Shown: positions 53,745 to 62,119 of the stretch, in pieces
Layout: each line of letters opens with the position of its first letter
How positions within the stretch are numbered: the stretch's first letter is position 1
Source of the DNA: an uncultured Clostridia bacterium
Lineage (GTDB): Bacteria; Bacillota; Clostridia; Peptostreptococcales; Anaerovoracaceae
DNA length: 64,000 nt
Reading direction: 5' to 3'
Assembly: GCA_934255135.1 (NCBI GenBank)
Contig: CAKQMV010000002.1
Location: 1-64,000 of the forward strand
Made by a program: the position numbers and the translations under genes
The notes under the pieces: model-generated
What the model was told of the DNA's origin: nothing
What the model saw: the letters and a program-made list of their open reading frames with translations, nothing else
Databases searched by the model: none

Positions 53745-56267
53745 TTATATTATCTTGTCTGCCTTGATCATATCTACGAGTCTCTCAGCATTCCTTCCAT
53801 CATGGAACTCGACAATTCTTCTATACTTCTCTTCGTATTCAGAAGGTCTTGGTTCAGCGTATGATCTTTCGAGTGATGCTGTAAGCTTGCTTCCTGTCTC
53901 GCACACATCTCCGAACACATTATCATCATTCAGCTTGAGATATGCATTTGAACCGTAGTTACTCATGCATGCATCCTTCTCTTCCCAGCAGAACAGCACC
54001 TCTGCTCCACGGTAGAAAGCATCGTAAGCGATTGACGAATAGTCCGTAATAAGAACCTTAGACTGCTTAAGCGCTTCATCGTATCCAAGGTCAGCCTTAT
54101 GATACTTCCATACAGGATCATTCGGATTATCTCTGACCTGCTCAAGCACAAGAGGATGTGGCATCACCATAAGCTTATCGCTCAGATCCTCCGGAACACT
54201 ATCCACGATTCTCTTGAGGAATGCATAATAAGAAGTCTTCGTGATGTCTGTCATTCCAACGACAGCCTCCCAAGGTCTCCATGTGAGCATTACCATGATT
54301 CTGTCCGCACCCTCATTCATAACGCTTCTGTCAAACTTCGGAAGACCCGAGATGTACATGTCCTTCTCCTTGTAGCCTGCACCCTCGAGAAAATGCTCTG
54401 CCTCAAGCTTCGAAGAAACGACGACTCTCTGCTTACCCTTCACATTTCTCTTGTTGAAAAAGTTTCTCTGTTCACTTCCAAGCGCAACCATGTACATAAC
54501 ACCGTGCTGAAGGAAAACATAATTCTTCTTTCCGTTCATTACATTGTCGATAAACAGCTTGTTGGTCGTGCCCTTCTCTATCGCATGTCCGAGCGCTTCG
54601 CTAGACAGAATACTCTTTGCGGCAAAAAGACTAGTGTAATGCTTCCATGAGAACTGATCCACTACGTATGGAAGATACTTCTCTCCGATATCTTTTCGCT
54701 TCGGTGCATCCCGGTTTATGATGTAACGCACGTTCTTATAGCCCATGTCGATTAACTTCTCAAAAACTACCGAACCGCTCTCCTCGTAACCTCTGCAGTT
54801 CTTCTCGTAGATAACAACTGGCTTATTTACGACAAGCTTAGAGAAAAGCCATGCGGCAGTGATCTTGCGCTTCTCTTTCTTCCTGTCAGTGACAAGGCCT
54901 TTCCTGATTACGAATCTGTAATGTCTGTAGACATCCTTAATCTCGCATACATACTCTGTCCCTGGAATCGGGCAGATGTTATCTTCGAATATGCCTCTCT
55001 TTCGACCTACAAGCGCTGGAACGACAAGTCTCTGTCCCTCAAGATTAACTCCGAAATGAACAATATTTGTCGCGAACCAGCCCTTCATCTCCTCGTTAGG
55101 GAACTCTGCCTTAACTCTGTACTTTCTTGTCAGAATGTTTCCAGATTTAAATGTTGATGTCTGCTCTAATGCTATATCATAAACAAATTCTCCATCATAC
55201 ATATTAGAGCCGAGCACGAAGCTTCCATCCAGTCTGCAATCATCCGATGCACTCTTAAGCTCAAGGTCTGCAATCATTCTTGTATGAACGTTTGCTCCTA
55301 TCAGCGTGATATTGCTGAGCCTTGCGTATATTCCCTTACACGTCTCGCTTATCCAGGCTTCTTTTGAATAGTCACCTGGATACTCAACCAGCTCATCAAA
55401 ACCGTTGCATACTCTCTTCAGGATGATGCTGTTACTGTACATGGCAGTTGTCGGTCTGTCGTAGAAATGTACCGGAATCATATGAAGAACCTTATGCTGC
55501 TTCGCTCTTCTTACAATCTCAAGCATCTCAAGATTATCAGTCAGGAGAACCTCCAGGCTCTTGCAATGCAGGAAGCCGAATAATCTCTCGCACTCCTGAT
55601 CCAGATATCTATCCATAAAACCGACACCCATATGCCCGTGATTCTGATACATATATCTGTAGACAGATTCCTTGAGGGTTATATTGCCACCCTCACACAG
55701 CTGAATAAAATCAACGTTTGATGGCAAGCTCTCGAGAAATTCTCTTGCCGTCTGCGTAATCTCTCCCTCGAATGCAAGCACCAGGTTATCCCCTGCATTA
55801 TCGCGGACAAAATTACCGACAAGTGTCCTGCTGCTCTCACTCTTAAGATTTCCCGTGAGAATCACTCTTGCCCCGTACTTCTCCGAAGCTTCCGTAGAGC
55901 AGATCTTATCGAGCATGAACTCTTTCATCAGAGCATCCTTATCGAAACCGTGCGGGATAATCTCATCGGCCATAAGAAGAGTCTTTTGGACGAGGCCGAG
56001 CTTGTATCCGGAAGAAAGATTGCTTCTTCCGTCACTTCTAATCCACTCTTTCCCTGCCTCGACTGTAAGGCGCTGGCCATTTCTCTTATAGAAAAAAGTG
56101 GGCATCGGAACTGATGCCACGAGTTTCTCATATGTGGCGAGCTTATTTGTAGATTCTTCGCCCTTTACTTCAAGTACAGCCGACTTAAGTTTGCGGTCGC
56201 GCTGCTTTATGTAGGCGTTCTTCTCGCCTGCTTTTCGTACTGTATTTAAATAATGTTTAACGCTCAT
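53745..56267 (-). CDS. Large CDP-glycerol glycerophosphotransferase family protein
   Basis: 840 residues. The C-terminal 390 residues hold the phosphotransferase domain: VFLQHGVMYM (about 587-596), SGLPKFDR, WRPW, VMPHPL and ITDYSSIAYDAFYRG (about 753-767). The first 450 residues are unusual: an alpha/beta region (about 80-300) and a beta-rich region (about 310-450) like those found in front of TagF-like domains, with no catalytic motif that I recognise. The acceptor may be a polymer with glycerol phosphate or another polyol phosphate. The ribosome site is weak. It is co-oriented with the copy at 56298, 30 bases downstream of it. Confidence 0.85.
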   Translation of the reverse strand: MSVKHYLNTVRKAGEKNAYIKQRDRKLKSAVLEVKGEESTNKLATYEKLVASVPMPTFFYKRNGQRLTVEAGKEWIRSDGRSNLSSGYKLGLVQKTLLMADEIIPHGFDKDALMKEFMLDKICSTEASEKYGARVILTGNLKSESSRTLVGNFVRDNAGDNLVLAFEGEITQTAREFLESLPSNVDFIQLCEGGNITLKESVYRYMYQNHGHMGVGFMDRYLDQECERLFGFLHCKSLEVLLTDNLEMLEIVRRAKQHKVLHMIPVHFYDRPTTAMYSNSIILKRVCNGFDELVEYPGDYSKEAWISETCKGIYARLSNITLIGANVHTRMIADLELKSASDDCRLDGSFVLGSNMYDGEFVYDIALEQTSTFKSGNILTRKYRVKAEFPNEEMKGWFATNIVHFGVNLEGQRLVVPALVGRKRGIFEDNICPIPGTEYVCEIKDVYRHYRFVIRKGLVTDRKKEKRKITAAWLFSKLVVNKPVVIYEKNCRGYEESGSVVFEKLIDMGYKNVRYIINRDAPKRKDIGEKYLPYVVDQFSWKHYTSLFAAKSILSSEALGHAIEKGTTNKLFIDNVMNGKKNYVFLQHGVMYMVALGSEQRNFFNKRNVKGKQRVVVSSKLEAEHFLEGAGYKEKDMYISGLPKFDRSVMNEGADRIMVMLTWRPWEAVVGMTDITKTSYYAFLKRIVDSVPEDLSDKLMVMPHPLVLEQVRDNPNDPVWKYHKADLGYDEALKQSKVLITDYSSIAYDAFYRGAEVLFCWEEKDACMSNYGSNAYLKLNDDNVFGDVCETGSKLTASLERSYAEPRPSEYEEKYRRIVEFHDGRNAERLVDMIKADKII

Positions 56268-56297
56268 TCTATTTCTCTATGTATACGCAAGGTTCTT

Positions 56298-57335
56298 CTA
56301 TCTTGCGATTATTTCTTCAATAAACTTAACTATCTGCCCTGTGCAGTTATCTGTATCAATATCAATATATCTGTTTCGGAATGCGCGGAGCGCCTCATAA
56401 TCGTATTCTCCCGCTCTTGCATCATCTACGAGGTCCTTTGCTGATCTGAATTCATACTTCGCAATCGGCTCCTCGGCAAAATTAACGTTAAGGCCGGTTC
56501 CGTCCATATACTCTTCTTTATCGTATGTGTAGAGGTAAAGCGGCTTATCAGTAAGTGACGCTTCCACAACATATGATGAGTAATCACTTACGATAACGTC
56601 TGCGACCTTAAGCCATGCATAAGAGTTGAATTCAGTGTCCACAATTACGTTATCCTGTTGCTCAAGCTCTGTCTTATCAAGTGGATGAAGCTTTACTACA
56701 ACAGTGTAGCCTGCAGCAGTCGCTTCCTTAGCCAGACTCTCAGCATCTACAGTTCTGCCCTTTCTGAAAGTTGGAACATACAGCATAATGTGACCATGGT
56801 TCTCCTGAAGCTTAGGATGCCTTCTTAGGATTTCGTTCTTCTCTTCAGGATTGTTACTCAAAATATAATCTATTCGAGGCAGGCCAATCTTCACCACATG
56901 ATCTCTTCCTGTTCTGAATCCCTCACAGAAATACTTCGCAGTTATGTCACTTGAGCTTAGCACGTAATCGTAGCCTCTGTGCATCTTCATAAGCTTGGCA
57001 ACCTTCTCAGATGACCCATCTGCCTTGCCGACAGTCTGCCAGCCGAACTGCTTGATTGCAGCCAGAGCATGCCACATCTGAATTACCTTAAGCTTCCTCG
57101 GATGCTTAAACAGGCTATTTACAATGCAGTATCCGTCAACGATAAGTACGTCTGATCGTCTTATCTCTCGAATCTGCTCGAGCATATGAAAAGAGTACTC
57201 CGCATAATTGCCAGCAAGTCGCTTACACATTATCTTTACATCAAAACATCCGGTTGCGGAAAGTGCATCGGCAAGCATTCTGATATCCATTGATGGAGTA
57301 TCGCTTTGTCTACTGATTATAGTTACTCTCTTCAT
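56298..57335 (-). CDS. CDP-glycerol glycerophosphotransferase family protein (TagB-like size)
   Basis: 345 residues. QMWHALAAIKQFG (about 86-98) replaces the usual HGTPLK motif with HALAA, as in TagB-like primases; IGLPRIDYIL, LYVPTFRKGR (about 194-203), VKLHPLD and VSDYSSYVVEASL (about 248-260) complete the set. The size fits proteins that add the first glycerol phosphate to the lipid-linked disaccharide, but the role is inferred. GGAGTCTA precedes the ATG. It lies 60 bases after tagH and before the 840-residue paralogue. Confidence 0.87.
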   Translation of the reverse strand: MKRVTIISRQSDTPSMDIRMLADALSATGCFDVKIMCKRLAGNYAEYSFHMLEQIREIRRSDVLIVDGYCIVNSLFKHPRKLKVIQMWHALAAIKQFGWQTVGKADGSSEKVAKLMKMHRGYDYVLSSSDITAKYFCEGFRTGRDHVVKIGLPRIDYILSNNPEEKNEILRRHPKLQENHGHIMLYVPTFRKGRTVDAESLAKEATAAGYTVVVKLHPLDKTELEQQDNVIVDTEFNSYAWLKVADVIVSDYSSYVVEASLTDKPLYLYTYDKEEYMDGTGLNVNFAEEPIAKYEFRSAKDLVDDARAGEYDYEALRAFRNRYIDIDTDNCTGQIVKFIEEIIAR

Positions 57336-57395
57336 TAGACTCCATTCCCGTTAACCGGACTGTTATATCTTGGTTTAAACTCAAACCTGTTATGG

Positions 57396-58142
57396 TTAAT
57401 CTCTTGCTTCGTAGAAATCAATCGCATCCTGAATAGGACCCTCGAAAAGCTTCTTGCCCTTCTCAAGTACGATTCCTGTCTGGCAGAACTCAAGCGCAGT
57501 TGAGAGTGAATGTGTTACGAACAGGAGTGTTACATTGTTATCCTCCATAAGCTCTCTTACCCTCTTGATACACTTCTTTCTGAAATTCTTGTCTCCTACA
57601 CTGAGTGCCTCATCGACGATAAGGATATCAGGCTTAACGTTTACGCTGATTGCGAAACCAAGTCTTGATTTCATTCCGCTTGAATATGATCTCAGCGGCT
57701 GATCAATATAGTCGCCTAGATCCGCAAATTCGATGATATCCTCGTATACCGCATCAATCTCTTCCTTGCTCATACCAAGAATACTGCATTTGAGATAAAT
57801 GTTCTCAACTCCAGAAGATTCTCCATCAAAACCTGAGCTCAGCTCAAGAAGTGCACTGATCTTACCGTCAACATATATCTCTCCGCTTGTAGGGAAAGAT
57901 ACACCTGTAACCATCTTAAGAATTGTAGACTTACCTGCACCGTTTCTTCCGATAAGTGCAAGTCCATCACCCTTCTTAACCTCAAAAGAAAGGTTGTCAA
58001 CAGCTCTCTTGAGCTTGTATGGAACCTTCTTATTAAACATGCCTCTGAATCTGGCCTTCTCGTTCTTATAAAGCTTATATTCCTTGGTAACGTTCTTAAA
58101 TGAAATTACCGTTTCTTTCTCTTTAGTCAGTTCGTTGCTCAT
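57396..58142 (-). CDS. tagH: Polymer ABC exporter ATP-binding protein (TagH-like)
   Basis: 248 residues. Walker A GRNGAGKST (65-73), signature SSGMKSR, Walker B ILIVDEAL and the switch histidine FVTHS are intact. The N-terminal part (FKNVTKEYKLYKNEKARFR) is typical of TagH/RfbB/Wzt-type polysaccharide exporters. There is no C-terminal extension as in B. subtilis TagH. The start at 58142 has AGGA seven bases upstream. It pairs with TagG (59164), from which it is separated by the D,D-carboxypeptidase gene. Confidence 0.93.
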   Translation of the reverse strand: MSNELTKEKETVISFKNVTKEYKLYKNEKARFRGMFNKKVPYKLKRAVDNLSFEVKKGDGLALIGRNGAGKSTILKMVTGVSFPTSGEIYVDGKISALLELSSGFDGESSGVENIYLKCSILGMSKEEIDAVYEDIIEFADLGDYIDQPLRSYSSGMKSRLGFAISVNVKPDILIVDEALSVGDKNFRKKCIKRVRELMEDNNVTLLFVTHSLSTALEFCQTGIVLEKGKKLFEGPIQDAIDFYEARD

Positions 58143-58221
58143 ATTACCTTCCTGCAATATAAATATCCTATATTTATCGTTGTATTATATCATATTGAAG
58201 TCTGTCATACTATATTATGCC

Positions 58222-59073
58222 TTACGCACGTGTTGCTTTCTTGATGCCGTAGTCAAGAAGTGCTCTCGCATCTTCGTATCTGTCTTCCTTGGTGGATCCA
58301 AATAAAACAGCTATTATGCCTGTTCCGCCTTCTATTTCTGAATATGACACAAGGCATGCTCCGGCTTTCTTTGTTGTTCCTGTCTTCACGCCCTTGCAAC
58401 CCTCGTATGTTCCAAGTAGCTCATTCGTATTCTTTAGAACATATTTTTTCTTCGTGCCTTTGACATCTGAGGCTATTGTGTATTCTTTTGTTGATACGAT
58501 TGCTCTAAAGACTTCATTCTGCATTGCGTATTTTGTGAGAATAGCCATGTCTCTTGCAGTTGTATAATGAGCTTCTTCATCTAGCCCATTCGGATTCTTA
58601 AAGGAAGTATCCTTCATTCCAAGTTCAGCTGCCTTAGCGTCCATTAGAAGCGCAAAATCTTCATAAGTGCCCTTGCCGCTAACCCTTTTCGATACGGTCC
58701 TCGCAATTACATTAGCTGCCTCATTTCCAGATGCCAGCATCATACCATATAACATTTCTGACACAGGAAGTGATTCTCCTTCTTCCAGTCCCATTTTAGA
58801 ACCCCTCACTATGTCATCATCAATCACCTTCAAGCTCTGTTCATCTAAATCCAGATTCTCAAGTGCAAGGATGCAAGTCATTATCTTAGTAGTACTAGCA
58901 TTTGCAATCCTTTCATTCTCGTTCTTATGAAAATAAATTTCACCTGTAGCAATGTTCATCACTACCGCATTCTGCGCTGTGATTTCTGGTTGAATACTAT
59001 TGTAAATATATAGACTAACCAATATTACGCATAATACCCCCCCCACTAGTAAAATTGAATTGAAACGCTGCAT
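58222..59073 (-). CDS. D-alanyl-D-alanine carboxypeptidase (peptidase S11)
   Basis: 283 residues. One N-terminal membrane segment (about 5-26) and a penicillin-binding domain with STTK (60-63, nucleophile Ser60), SGN (115-117) and KTGTT (230-234). The family trims the terminal D-Ala of peptidoglycan stem peptides. It lacks the C-terminal anchoring domain of PBP5 but keeps an N-terminal membrane anchor, so it is a short form. It sits between tagG and tagH on the same strand, 79 bases before tagH. Confidence 0.93.
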   Translation of the reverse strand: MQRFNSILLVGGVLCVILVSLYIYNSIQPEITAQNAVVMNIATGEIYFHKNENERIANASTTKIMTCILALENLDLDEQSLKVIDDDIVRGSKMGLEEGESLPVSEMLYGMMLASGNEAANVIARTVSKRVSGKGTYEDFALLMDAKAAELGMKDTSFKNPNGLDEEAHYTTARDMAILTKYAMQNEVFRAIVSTKEYTIASDVKGTKKKYVLKNTNELLGTYEGCKGVKTGTTKKAGACLVSYSEIEGGTGIIAVLFGSTKEDRYEDARALLDYGIKKATRA

Positions 59074-59113
59074 CTCTATATCCTCTTCTCTTTAGTTCTG
59101 TTTAATTACAAAC

Positions 59114-59146
59114 GGGAGTGATTAACCTTGCGGTCGAATCACTCCC
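59114..59146 (-). terminator. Hairpin after tagG (terminator or attenuator)
   Basis: GGGAGTGATT (59114-59123) pairs perfectly with AATCACTCCC (59137-59146). On the minus strand it follows tagG by 18 bases with only GTTTGTAATT after it, so it may be partial and let some transcripts continue into the carboxypeptidase gene. Confidence 0.65.
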
Positions 59147-59163
59147 TGATATCTGCGAATTGT

Positions 59164-59970
59164 TTAAAGTACGTCCGGAATTTCCTTCCTTAGCTTCTTG
59201 AATGAAACAAGCGCAAGGATAGTAAATACGACTAGTGTTATTGCGTAACAGATCAGTGCCTGCGGGTCCTCCCAGAACCACTTCTTGTAGATAAAGATAT
59301 TTCTGTATCCTGTTGCTACATCTGTTACCGGATTAAACTTCAGAATCAGTCTTATTGTAGGATTGTGAATCTTATCTACGTTGTAGATAATTCCTGACAT
59401 CCAGAACACTGCTGAAGTGCAGGCTCTTACAAGACTCTGGAAGTCCTTGCTGATTGAAGCAACCATTCCTGCAAGCATACTCCATACCGTAAAGAATACA
59501 TACATCATAAGCATGTACAGAGGTATCTGCAGATAATATGCATCTGGGAAGAATCCGAATGCACAGAATAGCAGAATTGCGATGAACGTCAGAACGATGT
59601 TCGTTGCTAGGTGTGACAGGCTTACATATGTCGGTATGATTGATACCGGAAATTTCATCTTAGTTACAAGGTGCTTGTATTGTCTGATACAAGTAGCTCC
59701 TGTGGTTATCATTTCCTGCATGTAGAACCACGGCAGAAACCCACCTACCAGCCATAGGAAGTACGGATATCCATTGATTGGCTTACCGCTTCTCAGTCCT
59801 ACAGTGAATCCAAACCAGAATACAAATAGTGTCATTAACGGCTTGATTACCGCCCAGCCCCATCCCAGGGCGGCTCCTCTGTATGTCTTGGTTAAATCCG
59901 ACTTAGCCAGCATGAAAATCTGATTACGATACATAACATGTTCGTTTATTATCTGTCTGATAGTTTCCAT
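59164..59970 (-). CDS. tagG: Polymer ABC exporter permease (TagG-like)
   Basis: 268-residue ABC-2 type permease with six helices. KSDLTKTYRGAALGWGWAVIKPL (read in two parts at about 24-46) is the conserved cytoplasmic coupling region of TagG/Wzm-type exporters, and FWMSGIIYNVDKI with KFNPVTDVATGYR near residues 190-222 are also typical. With TagH it exports undecaprenyl-linked polymer. It is divergent from the ATP-grasp operon at 60134. Confidence 0.93.
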   Translation of the reverse strand: METIRQIINEHVMYRNQIFMLAKSDLTKTYRGAALGWGWAVIKPLMTLFVFWFGFTVGLRSGKPINGYPYFLWLVGGFLPWFYMQEMITTGATCIRQYKHLVTKMKFPVSIIPTYVSLSHLATNIVLTFIAILLFCAFGFFPDAYYLQIPLYMLMMYVFFTVWSMLAGMVASISKDFQSLVRACTSAVFWMSGIIYNVDKIHNPTIRLILKFNPVTDVATGYRNIFIYKKWFWEDPQALICYAITLVVFTILALVSFKKLRKEIPDVL

Positions 59971-60061
59971 AATCTAACCTTTCTGGAATATCTCATATAA
60001 ATGCAGAGTAATACTATCACAAACGCCCTATAGGTTCAACTTTTTGAATCTATGCACACTT

Positions 60062-60080
60062 ATGTTCATTACATGAACAT
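60062..60080. promoter_or_regulatory. Palindrome overlapping the -35 of the 60134 operon, candidate operator
   Basis: ATGTTCAT (60062-60069) and ATGAACAT (60073-60080) are perfect 8-base inverted arms with a TAC centre. The right arm ends at the first base of the -35 box. The pattern does not match LexA, CIRCE, Rex or Fur consensus sites that I know. Confidence 0.55.
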
Positions 60081-60108
60081 TTATAGACCCCGCATTATAT
60101 GGTATAAT
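60080..60108 (+). promoter_or_regulatory. Promoter of the 60134 operon
   Basis: A perfect -10 TATAAT (60103-60108), 17-base spacer and weak -35 TTTATA (60080-60085), 26 bases before the start. A palindrome abuts the -35. Confidence 0.6.
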
Positions 60109-60133
60109 TTTCAATATATTTGAGGGAGGTCTT

Positions 60134-61642
60134 ATGGGAATAAGCAGCAGAAGAATTCAATATGCAAGGAAGATTTCAGCTGAATCCGGCTGGTCTTTTC
60201 TTAAGGCTTATAAGGAGCTCGAGCGAGTTTATAAGTCTTACGACATATCCTATAAGCGCTACCTCGATGAGCGCTTCTTTGAGAAGCCTGAAACATGGAT
60301 TGTCAGAAGATCAGAAGCTCTTAAGAGAAGAGCCGCTGAGAATGAGAACATCATTTCTGAGATTTCGGAGGAATCAGGAATTCCTGTAGCCGATATCAAG
60401 GCGGATATCTCGTCCTGCAGGAAGCTTTACGGTGGACGACTCGGCGCTCCAACCTACCGAAGCTACCAGATTTACAAGATGACTGAAGATGAGAAGAGAG
60501 CTTTTATTAATGATCTTAAGAAGAAGGATGAATTTGTAGAAGCATTTAAACGCCTTCTGACCGAATACGACGATAATCCTGAAGTGCTTTCAGATTTATC
60601 AAAGATCGAAGACGAGCTTAAGCATTTCCTTCGCGGATTTCTCTCAGAAACCAGGTTTGAAGAGCTTTGCGATCTTCTCAAGGTAACAGAGGTCCAGAAT
60701 AGAAGAGAAGTTGCCTCAGATATGGAAGCAGCTTTATATCTTCTCAATCTTTCATACAAGGAATACATCATGTTCAGACTATGGGACAAGAATCTTTCCG
60801 AGAAGCTTGAGTATATTCCGGATGGAAACCATACTCCGATGATTCTTCATATCAACGGAGCTGAGATTTCCGCTCTCTGTAATGATAAGTACAAGACATA
60901 TAAGAAGTTAGAGCCATATTATTGTCGCGAGATGATTCTCATCACTTCGACAGATGATGCTGATCTGTTCCTCGATTATGGCAGACGCCATCCTAAGGCC
61001 GTACTTAAGCCTTACTCTTCTACCAAGGGCAAGGGAGTAAGACTGTTTGACTTTGAAGATGAGCTATCAGAATTTACCAGAGATGAAGCAATTCAGATTA
61101 TTGACAACCTGCTTTCTGAAGACGGAGAGTTTGTGCTTGAAGAGCTTGTGCATCAGCATGAGAGTCTCAGAGTATTTAATCCGGATTCGGTAAATACATT
61201 GAGAATCCTAAGCTATTACGACGGAGACAAGGTAACGATAGACGGAAGCCTTCTTAGAGTCGGACGTGCGGGAGCTTTTGTCGATAACGGTGGAGCCGGA
61301 GGAATTCTTATCGGAATAGATGCCGAGACAGGCAGACTTAATACGAGAGGATTCGATCAGGCAGGAAACATTTTTGGCCGCCACCCGGATACGAACGTTG
61401 AATTCATGGACTATCAGCTCCCTGACTGGGACGCGGCAGTCAGACTTATAGAGAATGTATCTAAGGAACTTGGACAGTATTACATCGGCTGGGACATCAC
61501 ATGTACAGAGGATGGAAACTGGATTGTTATAGAAGCTAATGGAACGCCGCAGTTTTTCGGCAAGCAGAGCACTACAGGCAAGGGCGCGCTGCCGGATTTC
61601 AGAAGAACTGTCGGTGAAGAGAGATTTAAGAGAATTGTGTGA
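60134..61642 (+). CDS. Sugar-transfer-associated ATP-grasp protein
   Basis: 502 residues. The helical N-terminal part (about 1-215) is rich in Glu, Lys and Arg. The C-terminal ATP-grasp domain (about 235-500) has VLKPYSSTKGKGVRLF (about 294-309), FVLEELVHQHESLRVFNP (about 333-350), NTLRILSYYDGDKV, and the metal-site region WVIEANGTPQFFGKQS-like near 464-479. It matches the ATP-grasp family found beside polysaccharide genes (ATPgrasp_ST type), whose chemistry is not settled. It leads a rightward operon. GGGAGGTCTT precedes the ATG. A palindrome overlaps its promoter. Confidence 0.85.
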   Translation: MGISSRRIQYARKISAESGWSFLKAYKELERVYKSYDISYKRYLDERFFEKPETWIVRRSEALKRRAAENENIISEISEESGIPVADIKADISSCRKLYGGRLGAPTYRSYQIYKMTEDEKRAFINDLKKKDEFVEAFKRLLTEYDDNPEVLSDLSKIEDELKHFLRGFLSETRFEELCDLLKVTEVQNRREVASDMEAALYLLNLSYKEYIMFRLWDKNLSEKLEYIPDGNHTPMILHINGAEISALCNDKYKTYKKLEPYYCREMILITSTDDADLFLDYGRRHPKAVLKPYSSTKGKGVRLFDFEDELSEFTRDEAIQIIDNLLSEDGEFVLEELVHQHESLRVFNPDSVNTLRILSYYDGDKVTIDGSLLRVGRAGAFVDNGGAGGILIGIDAETGRLNTRGFDQAGNIFGRHPDTNVEFMDYQLPDWDAAVRLIENVSKELGQYYIGWDITCTEDGNWIVIEANGTPQFFGKQSTTGKGALPDFRRTVGEERFKRIV

Positions 61643-61655
61643 GAGGAGAACAATT

Positions 61656-62087
61656 ATGGAAATTGGCTACACTGCAGGAGTTTATGATTTATTTCACATC
61701 GGTCACCTTAACCTTCTTAAGAACGCTAAGGGTATGTGTGACAAGCTTGTAGTTGGTGTTACAACTGATGACCTTGTAACTTATAAGGGCAAGCGTGCGA
61801 TGATTCCTTTTGAGGACAGAATCGAAATCGTAAGAAGCATCAAGTATGTTGATGCTGTTGTTCCTCAGTATGACATGGATAAGCTGACAATGTGCAAGAA
61901 GCTTGGCGCTACAGTTCTTTTTGTAGGCGACGACTGGTACGGCACTGACAAGTGGAAGGCTTACGAAGAAGAGTTTGCCAAGGAAGGCATCAGAATCGTT
62001 TACTTCCCTTATACTAAGGGAGTTTCATCAACTCAGATTTCCAAGGCTCTTAAGGCTGTAAGAGATGGAGACGCTGAGCAGAAGTAA
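61656..62087 (+). CDS. TagD-like cytidylyltransferase, second copy
   Basis: 143 residues. HIGH (14-17) in GVYDLFHIGHLNLL and a C-terminal GVSSTQISKAL give the TagD-type nucleotidyltransferase fold. The start at 61656 follows GAGGAG; the longer frame from 61539 lies inside the upstream gene and is rejected. The ATP-binding motif differs from the copy at 45476 (SSTQ for STTQ), and the two are clearly diverged. It may make CDP-glycerol or a different CDP-linked polyol for the operon that holds the LicD-like gene. Confidence 0.87.
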   Translation: MEIGYTAGVYDLFHIGHLNLLKNAKGMCDKLVVGVTTDDLVTYKGKRAMIPFEDRIEIVRSIKYVDAVVPQYDMDKLTMCKKLGATVLFVGDDWYGTDKWKAYEEEFAKEGIRIVYFPYTKGVSSTQISKALKAVRDGDAEQK

Positions 62088-62119
62088 TAACCCGGAAGAT
62101 CTGACAGGAGCTTATACTA

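Noticed and set aside
60062..60080. LexA (SOS) box reading of the palindrome
   Set aside because: The Firmicutes LexA site is GAAC-N4-GTTC; here the order is GTTC...GAAC, so it does not fit.
61539..61655. 39-codon N-terminal extension of the second TagD-like gene
   Set aside because: It lies inside the upstream ATP-grasp gene in another frame; the conserved N-terminus and ribosome site match the ATG at 61656.
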